A stretch of DNA of 64,000 bases, taken from positions 1 to 64,000 of the forward strand of contig JAKSUA010000012.1 in NCBI GenBank assembly GCA_024409235.1, read 5' to 3'. The translations under genes were made by a program, and so were the position numbers. Under the pieces are notes generated by a model. It saw nothing but the letters and a program-made list of their open reading frames with translations. It searched no databases and was not told the origin of the DNA. Positions 1 through 8,679 of this stretch are shown in pieces (the first letter of the stretch is position 1; each line of letters opens with the position of its first letter). The stretch comes from Bacteroidales bacterium. GTDB taxonomy: Bacteria > Bacteroidota > Bacteroidia > Bacteroidales > UBA1715.

Positions 1-3000
1 CAACTCCATCTTTATTTATATCAGCGTTGTTAATAAAACAACTATTGAGTGTATAGGTTGTTTCACCGCAGTTAGACTGAATTGCTATCGTAAATCCACC
101 ATCAGAAGTAGGTTGTAATGTTGCACCATTTTGTACATAACCACGTAACACATCTAAATCTTCCAATGTGTAACCAGGCTTACCATCTATTACAACTAAA
201 TCACCATCTTCGCACGTTGTGGTATCACAATTTTCCACCTCAAAGGTAATGCTTGCGGTAAGAGAGTCACATTGATTTGCTATGGTATATTGATATTCAT
301 ACGTTCCACATTTACCGTCATTCGGCTCGCTTATTTTAGTCAATGTGCCTTCTACATCACTTATTGGGTGAATTATCTGTTCTCCCATTGTATTCCAATC
401 GGAATATTGGATTTTTCCATTGGTAACCGTATCAGAACCAACTACCAACGCCAATTGAGGTTGTGTCAAACGTTCAACAAAGGTTATTGTATGTTCCGCC
501 TCTCCAGAACAACCGTCTGATGTTGTCCCTATTACATGGTATGTTGAGGTAGGATACGTAACCTCGGTAGTGGCATTTGTACTACCAGTGTTCCATTGGT
601 ACGAATCAGCACCAGAAGCAGTCAGCGTCACTTCGTTACCAACACATACTATATCGGCTCCTGCTATTGTAATAACAACAGGTTGACGCAAACGGTTCAA
701 TTCAACAGAAACTCGTTCTGTACGGGCACGGACGCGACACGTATTTGTACCACATTCGCTTGCTACATCAACAGGAATTTCGGCATATATTGATGCTTCC
801 GATAGCAGTTGAGGACAATTTTTATTTTCTTGAACAGAAATGGTAAATGTCCGTGATTCTCCTGCTGGAATACTATAATCCGAAGGAGAGATAAGACGTA
901 CATTCAAAGCATCGTTTGACATTTCTATCGTTTGTAATGAGAATCCTAAAATTGAAGAACTTCCGCTTGTTGTAGTTACGCTAATGCCATCAGGCAAATC
1001 TATACCTACAATAAGATTATCCATCGGTTCTAATGAATTGTTCGTTATCGTTACTGTAATTTGTCCTTCGGCAATTCCTCCCGACTGAATAGCAGTAAAT
1101 GATGAACTTGCAGCCGTTACACCTACCATTTGTATTTGTTCAAGACCTTCAAGAGGTAAATGATATAAGAATTTTTTTTCTTGTAGTTCGCCACAATTTC
1201 CCAATGCAGAGACCTTAAATTCTATCGGTTCAATCACGGTATTGTCAGTGCAATTAACAACTAATGAAAAGGATGAATTAATAATATTATTATTGTCTAT
1301 TCGAAACGGTAATTCTGCCTCACTTTCGTCCCCTATGAGTTTTTTCGAATAAACAGCGTTTGTATCTTTATCTTTGATATTTGCAAGTACATCATCCAAA
1401 TTTATATTTATTCTTTTATGGTTGTATTCGTTATAAATTAAGTTATTTGCAATATTTACACCAGTTGGGAAAGATTTCTCCGACATTATTAATCCAACAT
1501 TAGAAAGATTTGCCCTGCCTGAATTATAAATATCAAGATGAATCGGTATTTCCTGACATAATTTGAATTTTGTACCATCTGTTGGATAACTTGCTTCTGC
1601 AACAAGCACAGCCTCCATATTTTCAAGTTCCAATTGAGTAAAGAAATTATTGCAGTTTCGCAATTCAAATTCTTCGGCAATATTTGCCGTATTTATAATA
1701 TCTTCACAAGTCCAAATTGCAGTCACATCCAAATAACTTGTCCCCACTCCCGTACAACCACTCATTGTGATAGTAACTCTTACAGGAATATTATTATTAA
1801 CAATAATTTTACCAATATTCACATAAATAATATCACTATTGGTGGGATATTCTATAAAAGAAATATCTTCATCATTAACTGTGATTCGTGCAACTTGTAA
1901 CCCTGTCACATTATTTTCATTCGGTTTTATCCGTAGAGTTACATTTGGAGCATCTGCATTGCCAACATTTTTTACAAATACATTCCATGTTGTAAGTCTG
2001 GAAACGCCCTGTTCAACAGAAGAATTCATTTCAATAATAGGAGCGTATATAGTCTGCACAGAGGCAAGATCATGAGTAAAAGTTTCATTTTCAGAACATG
2101 AAGCATAGTAATCACTATATGTATATGAACCTTTTAATGTTCCGTTATACGAACTATCACCTGTTACACAAAGTGCACGTGCATTTATGCTAAATTGAGC
2201 TCTCTGGGTTGTCGTTCTGGTAGCAAAGCCCACTTGATTTTCTATATTTGTTTCAAATGCATTCCCCACTTCCGACGGTGTCGTGTAGTAGAAACCTTCA
2301 ACGGCAGGAAGTTGAACATTGAGTAATCGTACAGGGTGGTTTATTACAGTTTCTGCAGATTGAGTAGTCGTTATAGAAGCAGTTATGTTCTCAGAAACTC
2401 TTGTAGGATAGAGTGTAGAAGAATTATGAGTAGGTTCTGGGTCAAATACAACCAATGAAGAACCTTTACTATTTGCTGTATGAATGATATTTTCGTCATC
2501 TTCTATAGCAAACTCCACACGTAGGTTACAGTCGCTCCTATTGGGCAGAGAGTGATTCCCCTTTACAAAAACCTCTGCTGTCAATTGTAAAGGAATATGA
2601 TTCAATGTTCCAGAGCATGGGAACGACATCTCATTGGATGCCCAAGCAATACCATTATTAATCACATTTTCACTTAATGGCAATATAGTATATGACGAAC
2701 CATTTACAGAAATAGAACATGAAACTGATTCCAATTGTAAATTTCCTTCCAAATCATATACTCGTGCTATAATTCTCCGAGGCATAGGACATGTATCATT
2801 ACATAGATATGCAAGTTCACCAATTGCGTTAACAGTAAACGTTTCACAGGTGTTTATTTCTTGAGGAACGACGGAAGAAACCTCAATTGTATGAACAGAC
2901 ATGCAGGTGTTACCTTGCAAAGAGTCAGGACATTCAACAATAGAATTTCCCATTTTGTTATCGCTGATATAGAATTCGTCGCAATCATTGGTTTTAACTA

Positions 3001-4603
3001 CAAGATTGAATAATTGCGGGTTATAGCATGATGCTATGATATCTATGGAATCTGAAGATCTTATGTTGCTATTCGTTCTTTCATATCTTTTGACTATTGT
3101 ACTATCATACATAATACCTATGTAATCAACATCCATAAAACCCCTTCCTTGTTGAAAAAAATTTTGTGTGGACAAATTTACATCAACATTATATGTTGCT
3201 ACATCACCACTTTTGCTATCGGTTGGAGAGGTTACAGAAAATGAGTTCACATAGAGACGACTCGCCACAGAATAAGACCCCGATATTGTTCGTTCCTCTA
3301 CAGTTTCACCCCTTAAAATAATCCAAAACATTACTTTGTCAACATTTCTAAAAAATCTTGCTCTGACACGAATTATACAACTATCTTGAGGTATTAAATC
3401 AGGAGTCCCATCGCCATCAACATCAGCAGTTGGAAGCAAATAGTTCTTTTTTGAATCTGGGACCAATTCCATTCCGTTATATTGTACGGAGCTAACTATA
3501 TATTCATTTCCCTCCCCAGAAAAATAAAAATATGCATTTTTTAGGGTATTTGTTAGTTCTGTATTTTGTGTGGCATTTTTTATGACAACATCACATATAA
3601 ATTCCCTTCCGCAATAATTAGCCTGTTGTATTATAGTGCCATCAACTATTAACTCAATATTAGGTTCGTTACATTGATAATCACAAATTGCCGATGCATT
3701 TATTTGTTCATTACATACATCAGAGCCATTCTTTACTTGGGCAAGATATTTTGCCTGTGTTTGTAAATAGAATTTCGTTGGTATGAAAGAAACGACAACA
3801 TTCAATTGTTGATTTGCATCAAATGTATCACCCAATCCCGCCTGTTGAAAATCGGAAGAAGAAAGGTCAATGTAATATTTCCCATCTTCTACTTCTGCGT
3901 TTCGGAACTGTCCTCCAACAACAGAAAATTTAACATCTGAAAATGCATCAACATTTTGCATAAGTAGCATTGCCACACGCAAATTGGAAATAGAACCTGC
4001 ACCTGCTGCGTTTTTTATAGTAAACGTATCTGTTACAGGTGTTTGCCATACTATTTCTTTTATATTATTGTGTACATTACTATTCGCTTTACCAATTGTG
4101 AGAGATAAACTTGGAATTTCTAATTTAAAATCATTTGTTTTTTTCTCTAGGTTTTTAATCGTATCGTGTTCCGTATAATTTATCAGCAAATTATTAGAGA
4201 AGAACACCGAGAATTGATTGGAGATATTTGTTGGCACGGCATCACAATTAACTCGTATGCAGTAATTTAACAGATACGATTCGGCTGGTTTTAACGTATC
4301 GTTTAACTGCATTGAAACTGAGTTAGACGCCAATGTTGTCCCGTTTTTTACCAAAGACAACGAAACCAAATCGAAACCTTCGGGTATTTGCAGTTGTATA
4401 CTGTCAATAAACATACCGCTACCGTCGGTGGCTGTATTGGCAATGTTCGTAACAAAACGGGCTTGCTCATTTCCTGCAAAATTCATTGGTTCTGATGGAT
4501 TGGTAGTTGCGACATTCAATGCCGTGTGTTGTTGCTGAGCAAATGCAACACTAAAGATTCCAACTACAAAACAGAATGTTAAGAATAAATGTTTGAGTTT
4601 CAT
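1..4603 (-). CDS. Giant secreted surface protein, adhesin-like (C-terminus outside window)
   Basis: I read the frame codon by codon from the ATG at 4601-4603 to base 1 and found no stop, so at least 1,534 residues are present and the 3' end is outside the window. The first ~23 residues are a Sec signal peptide (MKLK start, hydrophobic core, cleavage near AFA/QQQ). The rest is a chain of beta-rich Asn/Thr/Ser/Val modules with scattered Cys pairs, resembling CARDB/DUF11-type repeats of Bacteroidota surface proteins. A PKD/Ig-like module with VCVGNEVTLTASG and YQWNTGST lies near 480-690. The last visible residues contain ADINKDG, an Asp-rich calcium-loop or dockerin-like motif. A T9SS sorting domain would lie in the missing part. 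It is divergent from the RES gene. Secretion is well supported; the adhesin role is inferred from size and repeats only. Confidence 0.85.
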   Translation of the reverse strand, partial: MKLKHLFLTFCFVVGIFSVAFAQQQHTALNVATTNPSEPMNFAGNEQARFVTNIANTATDGSGMFIDSIQLQIPEGFDLVSLSLVKNGTTLASNSVSMQLNDTLKPAESYLLNYCIRVNCDAVPTNISNQFSVFFSNNLLINYTEHDTIKNLEKKTNDFKLEIPSLSLTIGKANSNVHNNIKEIVWQTPVTDTFTIKNAAGAGSISNLRVAMLLMQNVDAFSDVKFSVVGGQFRNAEVEDGKYYIDLSSSDFQQAGLGDTFDANQQLNVVVSFIPTKFYLQTQAKYLAQVKNGSDVCNEQINASAICDYQCNEPNIELIVDGTIIQQANYCGREFICDVVIKNATQNTELTNTLKNAYFYFSGEGNEYIVSSVQYNGMELVPDSKKNYLLPTADVDGDGTPDLIPQDSCIIRVRARFFRNVDKVMFWIILRGETVEERTISGSYSVASRLYVNSFSVTSPTDSKSGDVATYNVDVNLSTQNFFQQGRGFMDVDYIGIMYDSTIVKRYERTNSNIRSSDSIDIIASCYNPQLFNLVVKTNDCDEFYISDNKMGNSIVECPDSLQGNTCMSVHTIEVSSVVPQEINTCETFTVNAIGELAYLCNDTCPMPRRIIARVYDLEGNLQLESVSCSISVNGSSYTILPLSENVINNGIAWASNEMSFPCSGTLNHIPLQLTAEVFVKGNHSLPNRSDCNLRVEFAIEDDENIIHTANSKGSSLVVFDPEPTHNSSTLYPTRVSENITASITTTQSAETVINHPVRLLNVQLPAVEGFYYTTPSEVGNAFETNIENQVGFATRTTTQRAQFSINARALCVTGDSSYNGTLKGSYTYSDYYASCSENETFTHDLASVQTIYAPIIEMNSSVEQGVSRLTTWNVFVKNVGNADAPNVTLRIKPNENNVTGLQVARITVNDEDISFIEYPTNSDIIYVNIGKIIVNNNIPVRVTITMSGCTGVGTSYLDVTAIWTCEDIINTANIAEEFELRNCNNFFTQLELENMEAVLVAEASYPTDGTKFKLCQEIPIHLDIYNSGRANLSNVGLIMSEKSFPTGVNIANNLIYNEYNHKRININLDDVLANIKDKDTNAVYSKKLIGDESEAELPFRIDNNNIINSSFSLVVNCTDNTVIEPIEFKVSALGNCGELQEKKFLYHLPLEGLEQIQMVGVTAASSSFTAIQSGGIAEGQITVTITNNSLEPMDNLIVGIDLPDGISVTTTSGSSSILGFSLQTIEMSNDALNVRLISPSDYSIPAGESRTFTISVQENKNCPQLLSEASIYAEIPVDVASECGTNTCRVRARTERVSVELNRLRQPVVITIAGADIVCVGNEVTLTASGADSYQWNTGSTNATTEVTYPTSTYHVIGTTSDGCSGEAEHTITFVERLTQPQLALVVGSDTVTNGKIQYSDWNTMGEQIIHPISDVEGTLTKISEPNDGKCGTYEYQYTIANQCDSLTASITFEVENCDTTTCEDGDLVVIDGKPGYTLEDLDVLRGYVQNGATLQPTSDGGFTIAIQSNCGETTYTLNSCFINNADINKDGV

Positions 4604-4949
4604 ATATAGTTTTATTTTTTAAAAAAGAAAATTTTCACGATTACAAATATAAAGACATTTTTGCAGAAAAAAATTTCTCTATTGGATTTTATTTTTTTGA
4701 TTTTCATAAATCAAATTTTAGTGTAGAAAATACACTTTAAACAATGAAACATAATGAAAATCAAAATGTTTTAAGGGGGGAGAGGATTTTGTACTTGTTT
4801 GATAAAAGACATATGCAAAATCAAGAAAAAAATATAAAAATAAAAGAAATGCAAAAATATACATAAACTATTTTTTTACCATATAGTTTATGGTATAAAT
4901 CAAAAACGAATGGTATTTTGTTGTGTTTAGTATAAAAAAGAAAATTTTT
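4604..4949. other. AT-rich divergent intergenic region
   Basis: This stretch separates the giant surface gene (minus) from the RES gene (plus). It is very AT-rich, with no open frame worth calling and no RNA gene that I recognise. It holds overlapping inverted repeats at 4863-4895 and a near-consensus -7 box (TATTTTG, about 4914-4920) reading toward the RES gene. It must contain the promoters of both genes and probably the left border of the accessory island, but I see no clear att site. Confidence 0.5.
4863..4895. promoter_or_regulatory. Two overlapping inverted repeats upstream of the RES gene
   Basis: ATAAACTAT (4863-4871) pairs perfectly with ATAGTTTAT (4883-4891). TACCATA (4877-4883) pairs perfectly with TATGGTA (4889-4895) around a 5-nt centre. 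The two palindromes share bases, so only one hairpin can form at a time. They lie about 55-85 nt before the RES ATG, just upstream of its likely promoter. An operator for a repressor or a transcript-end hairpin is possible; the role is inferred. Confidence 0.5.
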
Positions 4950-6215
4950 ATGGGTTATTACAAAGAAAAAGAGATAGAAGATTTTAGTCGAGGATATAGT
5001 TTACCTGATGAAAACAAATGTTTATGTACGAGGCATTATAAAGACGTATATTTAAGGAATTATGTCCAAACACATAGTCATAAAGGTGTTTGCTGTTACT
5101 GTAATAAAAAGACAGATGTAATCAACCTTTCTGATTTTGTGAAATATACGATGGACAGGATAAGACAATATTATACAACTCCTGATGAAGACGGACTATA
5201 TTTAGAAAAAACGTTTTATGATGATGATGAGATTATTCCAGGTTTGAAAAGAGTGAATGGTTATGTGACACGTGAAAATGCAAAAACTTTTGATAGTGTA
5301 GAAGAACTTTTAGTGGAAATAGATTTGATTTCTGATAACGAAGCATTAGACCAAGATATACAAAATTGTTTTCTTCAAGAAGAATGGATACAGAAAGATT
5401 CTGTTATTAGAACTGTAGATGAAGAATTGACAGACCTGTGGGGAGAATTTACATCTATGGTAATTCATCAAAGACGCTTTACCTTTTATATGTTACCTCA
5501 ATTTGACGAAACTTATCATTCAGAGGAAAATGGGCTACAAGATATTTTAACAGAAATATCAAAATCAATTAGTGATTTAGGGTTATATAACACATTGCAA
5601 TGCAAAACAACGTTATATAGGTGTCGATATATTGACAGCAAAAGCGAAGTGAAAGCGTTTGATGATTTGACATCGCCACCTAACGATAAGGCAAGTGAGA
5701 ACCGAATGAATCCTATGGGTATATCTATGTTTTATGGCGCGTTTGACCGAGATACGGCAAAAGAAGAAGCACGAGATTCTGCAAAGAAATTTTGTGCAAT
5801 AGGTGAATTTAATACAAAACAAGAACTGACAATATTAGATTTAACTCAACTTCCAGAAAAAAGTTTTTGGGCTAATCATTGGCAGGAACTGAGTTTTCTT
5901 CAGTCTTTCTCAAGAAAAATTTCAAAATCCATAGACGAAAAGAGTAAATATAGCTACGTACCAACACAAATTTTTGCAGAATACATTAGATATTGTTGTC
6001 GCCATAAAGGGAAGAAAATAGATGGTATAATATATAAAAGTTCAAAGGGCGTAATGAGTAAAAATATTGTGCTGTTTTACGACCAAAAAGACAGTGCAAA
6101 CGTGTTGGAACTGAAGAATTGGGAGATACAGAATAATAAAACGAGGAATTTGTCGCTGATATTTGACAATCCTCCATCATTAGTAGTAAAAAAGTATGAT
6201 GGAAAGATAGTTTAG
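4950..6215 (+). CDS. RES-domain toxin with zinc-finger/HEPN-like N-terminus
   Basis: This 421-residue protein has a C-terminal RES domain (roughly residues 215-385), the NAD+-degrading fold of RES-Xre toxins. Visible RES marks are TLYRCRY, the NRMNPMGISMFYGAF block (family form GRWNPxGxxxLY), a following EEAR, and the closing KIDGIIYKSS. The N-terminus has CxC (C24, C26) and CCxxC (C48, C51), a likely zinc site, with an R-x5-H motif (R36-H42) between them as in HEPN domains. This matches the HEPN/RES N-terminal domain family from memory. ATG 4950 is preferred over GTG 4923 because the latter would fall upstream of the likely transcription start. No Xre-type antitoxin is adjacent; the next gene encodes a membrane coiled-coil protein. 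Host-cell NAD depletion during stress or phage attack is inferred. Confidence 0.8.
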   Translation: MGYYKEKEIEDFSRGYSLPDENKCLCTRHYKDVYLRNYVQTHSHKGVCCYCNKKTDVINLSDFVKYTMDRIRQYYTTPDEDGLYLEKTFYDDDEIIPGLKRVNGYVTRENAKTFDSVEELLVEIDLISDNEALDQDIQNCFLQEEWIQKDSVIRTVDEELTDLWGEFTSMVIHQRRFTFYMLPQFDETYHSEENGLQDILTEISKSISDLGLYNTLQCKTTLYRCRYIDSKSEVKAFDDLTSPPNDKASENRMNPMGISMFYGAFDRDTAKEEARDSAKKFCAIGEFNTKQELTILDLTQLPEKSFWANHWQELSFLQSFSRKISKSIDEKSKYSYVPTQIFAEYIRYCCRHKGKKIDGIIYKSSKGVMSKNIVLFYDQKDSANVLELKNWEIQNNKTRNLSLIFDNPPSLVVKKYDGKIV

Positions 6216-6366
6216 AGGATAAATGGGATAAAATTGTAAAAACAAGTGATATGAAAAACCTAATTTTAGTAGGATATATGTTTTTTTTTATTTCTATCAA
6301 TTTTTCAAATAGTAGTAACGTTTTTGAAGAAAATTTCGTATATTGTAGAAAAAATATATTAAAATT

Positions 6367-7044
6367 ATGAATGGTATCATTGCAATAATAACAGATGTTT
6401 TAACTTGGATTCCCTATTTAGTAATCTTGGTGTTGTTCTTTAGCAAGAAAGTTCTTAACTTTGATATTATAGATTATTTCAGGGATAAGAATATTCGGCA
6501 TTACCAAGCAGAGTTAGACAAAGAGTTGGAAAATCACAAAATAGAATTAGAAAAGGATTTGGAAAACTACAAGTCGGAACTTGAGGCAAAGAAACTTGAA
6601 TTACAGGAGAGATTAACATTTCAGATAGAGTGCAATAAAATAAAGTTGGAACCATTACAAGCAGAAAGATTGACAGCCATTAAGGACGTTTATGCGGAAT
6701 TGACAAAATTGTATGGTAATGTAAAAGGCTATACTGCATTATTTAGACCTGCCAATGGAAAAAGTAAAGAGGAGCAAATAGAAGACATCAACAACAGCCT
6801 AAAGAATCTTTCTGAATGTTGGATAAGTAGAAAATTATTTTTCCCAAAAGAAATGGCAGACTTAATAGATTCATTTATAAGAGAATGTTGCTCAAAAGCA
6901 CGTTTAACATCATGGATAGGAACATCTCCAGGGAAAGAGGCTTGGAAAGAACAGGAGAAAATTGATAAATACGTCACGGAAGATATGCCTAAGGTATTGA
7001 ATGCCATAGAGGATAAATTTAGGAAAATTCTTGGCATAGAATAA
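6367..7044 (+). CDS. Membrane-anchored coiled-coil protein of the island, function unknown
   Basis: This 225-residue protein has one N-terminal transmembrane helix (about residues 8-28). A strongly charged coiled coil follows at about 45-100, with heptad-like Glu/Lys/Leu repeats such as ELENHKIELEKDLENYK, then a helical C-terminal domain (about 105-225) with aromatic and Cys residues. It has no signal peptidase site and no recognisable enzyme motif. It lies 151 nt after the RES gene in the same direction, and the gap is AT-rich with no strong terminator, so co-expression is possible. Its position between a toxin-like gene and an integrase suggests a partner role (sensor, anchor or antidote), but nothing in the sequence proves that. 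Confidence 0.6.
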   Translation: MNGIIAIITDVLTWIPYLVILVLFFSKKVLNFDIIDYFRDKNIRHYQAELDKELENHKIELEKDLENYKSELEAKKLELQERLTFQIECNKIKLEPLQAERLTAIKDVYAELTKLYGNVKGYTALFRPANGKSKEEQIEDINNSLKNLSECWISRKLFFPKEMADLIDSFIRECCSKARLTSWIGTSPGKEAWKEQEKIDKYVTEDMPKVLNAIEDKFRKILGIE

Positions 7045-7160
7045 ATTCAGAAACAAATTTATTTATAGTATTTCGACCTTTCTTTGAGCAAATTAAACTG
7101 CGAATCGACCAAAATCCGACAATTTTAGACCGTGAACCGATAAAAAACTGACAAGGAATT

Positions 7161-7287
7161 GACGGTGATTTGACTCAAAACGTCAATTCACAATCAAATC
7201 ACGGTCAAAGCCCAATCAAATCACCGTCGATTCATAGTCAAATCACAGTCTAAATTGGTCAACGCACAATCAAGTCACGGTCAAAGC
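7161..7287. repeat. Cluster of 21-nt direct repeats plus one inverted copy
   Basis: Four direct copies of a CAATCAAATCACGGTCAAAGC-like unit start at 7191, 7213, 7235 and 7267; the first and last differ at one base of 21. An inverted copy (GACGGTGATTTGACTC, 7161-7176) can pair with the second unit. The spacing is 22, 22 and 32 nt, about two to three helical turns. The cluster lies just past the recombinase stop codon. Recombinase or excisionase arm sites, or a plasmid-type iteron cluster, would look like this. Confidence 0.7.
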
Positions 7288-7296
7288 ACTGTCGAA

Positions 7297-8490
7297 CTAA
7301 TGTGCAAGCACGTAATCTATAACTTTTCGGTTGGCTTCGTCGGTTCGTTTCCAATCGTATGAAATATAATGTCGTCCCGCCACGCTTTGGTCGGTGTGTC
7401 CCAACGATTTTGAGATGACCTTTTCGTCAATGCCAAGTTGGTCGGCATACGTTGCCCACGAATATCGGGCGTAATACATAGAAAGTTCAGGGTAGCCAAT
7501 TCGTTTCCCTATTTCTTTTATTCGATGTTTCAGATAGCCATTAAATGTTTCATAGTCTGTTTTATATGTTTCGGCAAGATTTACAATATAATTCACCCCT
7601 TCATATTTATCAATAATTGCTTTTGCTTCGGGTTGAAGTTTTAGTTTTATAGGGTCGGGTTCGTGGTGAGCAATCTTTTTGCGAACAAAAACAAGACGGT
7701 CTTTTTTTAACACCTCTTTTTTCCACGAAAAAATATCGTTTACATTAACTCCGCAGAGATAAAACGAAAGTAGAAACATATCACGAGCCAATTCTCGAAG
7801 TTTTTCTTGCTTCGTAAACTTCAAATCTTGTAATTTTTGCATATACTCTAATGGCAAATACTCCTTTTCTTTGTGTACAACTTTTATTTTGAACTTGCGG
7901 AATGGATAACAATCTGTTAGTTCATCATCAATGGCACGGTTAAAAATGGTACGTATGTTACGAAAATTAATTCCACGAGCCGACACCCCCATTGTCTTAC
8001 TCCATTTATCATCCATTGAGTGAAGTACGCCTGCTGTTATGTCTTCAAACAGAACCGTTTTACCGCCAAAAAATTCGTCAACCAAACGAAGTGTGTATTC
8101 ATAAACACGTCGAGTTGCACCTTGATATTTTTCTGCGTGTTTCTTTGCATACGATGTAAAACTAACATCAGACAAATTGTTGATTTCTTCACTCAACATC
8201 ATTTTTTTCAATTCCACAGCAGATAATTTAGCGGAACGTCCTTTCAGTGCATTTAAGCGAGCACGGTATTCTGTCAATAGGGAATACAATTCTGCATTTA
8301 ATGATTTTGCATTTGGATTTGAAAGACGAATCGGACGTTTCTCGTCTTGTGCGTTATAGTCCTCCTCCTTAATAAAAACACCCGATGAAAATGATGTTGG
8401 TTTTGTGTTATGCACCATTCTAAAAATTAAAGGGCATTTGTTGTCCTTGTTTCTGTATCGAGAATCTAATACCAAATTGATTGTTGCCAT
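7297..8490 (-). CDS. Tyrosine recombinase (phage-type integrase, Bacteroidota family)
   Basis: This 397-residue protein has the three-part layout of Bacteroidota integrases: an N-terminal arm-type DNA-binding domain (SRYRNKDNKCPLIFRM), a SAM-like core-binding domain (about 105-210) and a C-terminal catalytic domain. Catalytic marks are YYARYSWATYA (usual HxxRHTFAT; the Arg is kept), SLGHTDQSV and the nucleophile in GRHYI. The first catalytic Arg is not evident: the segment LSFYLCGVNVNDI has Asn where classical integrases have it. The CTnDOT integrase is also known to lack this Arg. It probably mobilises the island. It lies head-on to the coiled-coil gene, with the repeat cluster between their 3' ends. 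Confidence 0.88.
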   Translation of the reverse strand: MATINLVLDSRYRNKDNKCPLIFRMVHNTKPTSFSSGVFIKEEDYNAQDEKRPIRLSNPNAKSLNAELYSLLTEYRARLNALKGRSAKLSAVELKKMMLSEEINNLSDVSFTSYAKKHAEKYQGATRRVYEYTLRLVDEFFGGKTVLFEDITAGVLHSMDDKWSKTMGVSARGINFRNIRTIFNRAIDDELTDCYPFRKFKIKVVHKEKEYLPLEYMQKLQDLKFTKQEKLRELARDMFLLSFYLCGVNVNDIFSWKKEVLKKDRLVFVRKKIAHHEPDPIKLKLQPEAKAIIDKYEGVNYIVNLAETYKTDYETFNGYLKHRIKEIGKRIGYPELSMYYARYSWATYADQLGIDEKVISKSLGHTDQSVAGRHYISYDWKRTDEANRKVIDYVLAH

Positions 8491-8515
8491 AGTTCTATCT
8501 CTTTTTATGTTAAAA

Positions 8516-8537
8516 TTTTTCGCAAGTTTTTCGCAAG
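8516..8537. repeat. Tandem 11-nt repeat in the integrase leader
   Basis: TTTTTCGCAAG occurs twice head to tail (8516-8526, 8527-8537), between the integrase start codon and its promoter. It could be a recombinase binding or crossover site, or a leader element. No matching copy was noticed elsewhere in the window. Confidence 0.5.
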
Positions 8538-8597
8538 TTTTTTCGGTTTACACCTATTTACGTTATTTTACATAAATTTTCCTAACTTGTTCATTCA

Positions 8598-8605
8598 CAA
8601 AGATA
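8598..8605 (-). promoter_or_regulatory. -7 box of the integrase promoter
   Basis: Reading the minus strand, TATCTTTG matches the Bacteroidota TAnnTTTG consensus. It would give a leader of about 100 nt containing the 11-nt tandem repeat. A -33 TTTG is not clear. Confidence 0.5.
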
Positions 8606-8637
8606 TACATAAAAATGGGGTATTTTCTAAAAAAGGC

Positions 8638-8668
8638 AAAAAAAAAGCACTTACGTCTGTAAGTGCTT
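8638..8668 (-). terminator. Rho-independent terminator of the tRNA operon
   Basis: A perfect 10-bp stem (AAGCACTTAC / GTAAGTGCTT, 8645-8668) with a GTCT loop is followed on the minus strand by a run of nine T. It lies just after tRNA-Gly and marks the right edge of the island. Confidence 0.9.
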
Positions 8669-8679
8669 GATTATCAGTG

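Larger units (their letters stand above)
4950..8637. mobile_element. Putative tRNA-linked integrative island
   Basis: The unit comprises the RES gene, the coiled-coil gene, a repeat cluster and a tyrosine recombinase, and it ends against the terminator of the Thr-Tyr-Gly tRNA operon. A recombinase next to tRNA genes is the classic arrangement of integrated elements. I could not find a duplicated tRNA 3' end or matching direct repeats at the far side, so the borders are approximate and the element may be decayed. Base composition is not clearly different from the flanks. Confidence 0.45.

Noticed and set aside
4923..4949. Longer RES protein from GTG 4923
   Set aside because: A TATTTTG box lies just upstream, so the GTG would precede the transcript start; ATG 4950 fits better.
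7161..7287. CRISPR array
   Set aside because: The repeats are 21-22 nt, imperfect, nearly contiguous and have no spacer-length gaps; no cas gene is near.
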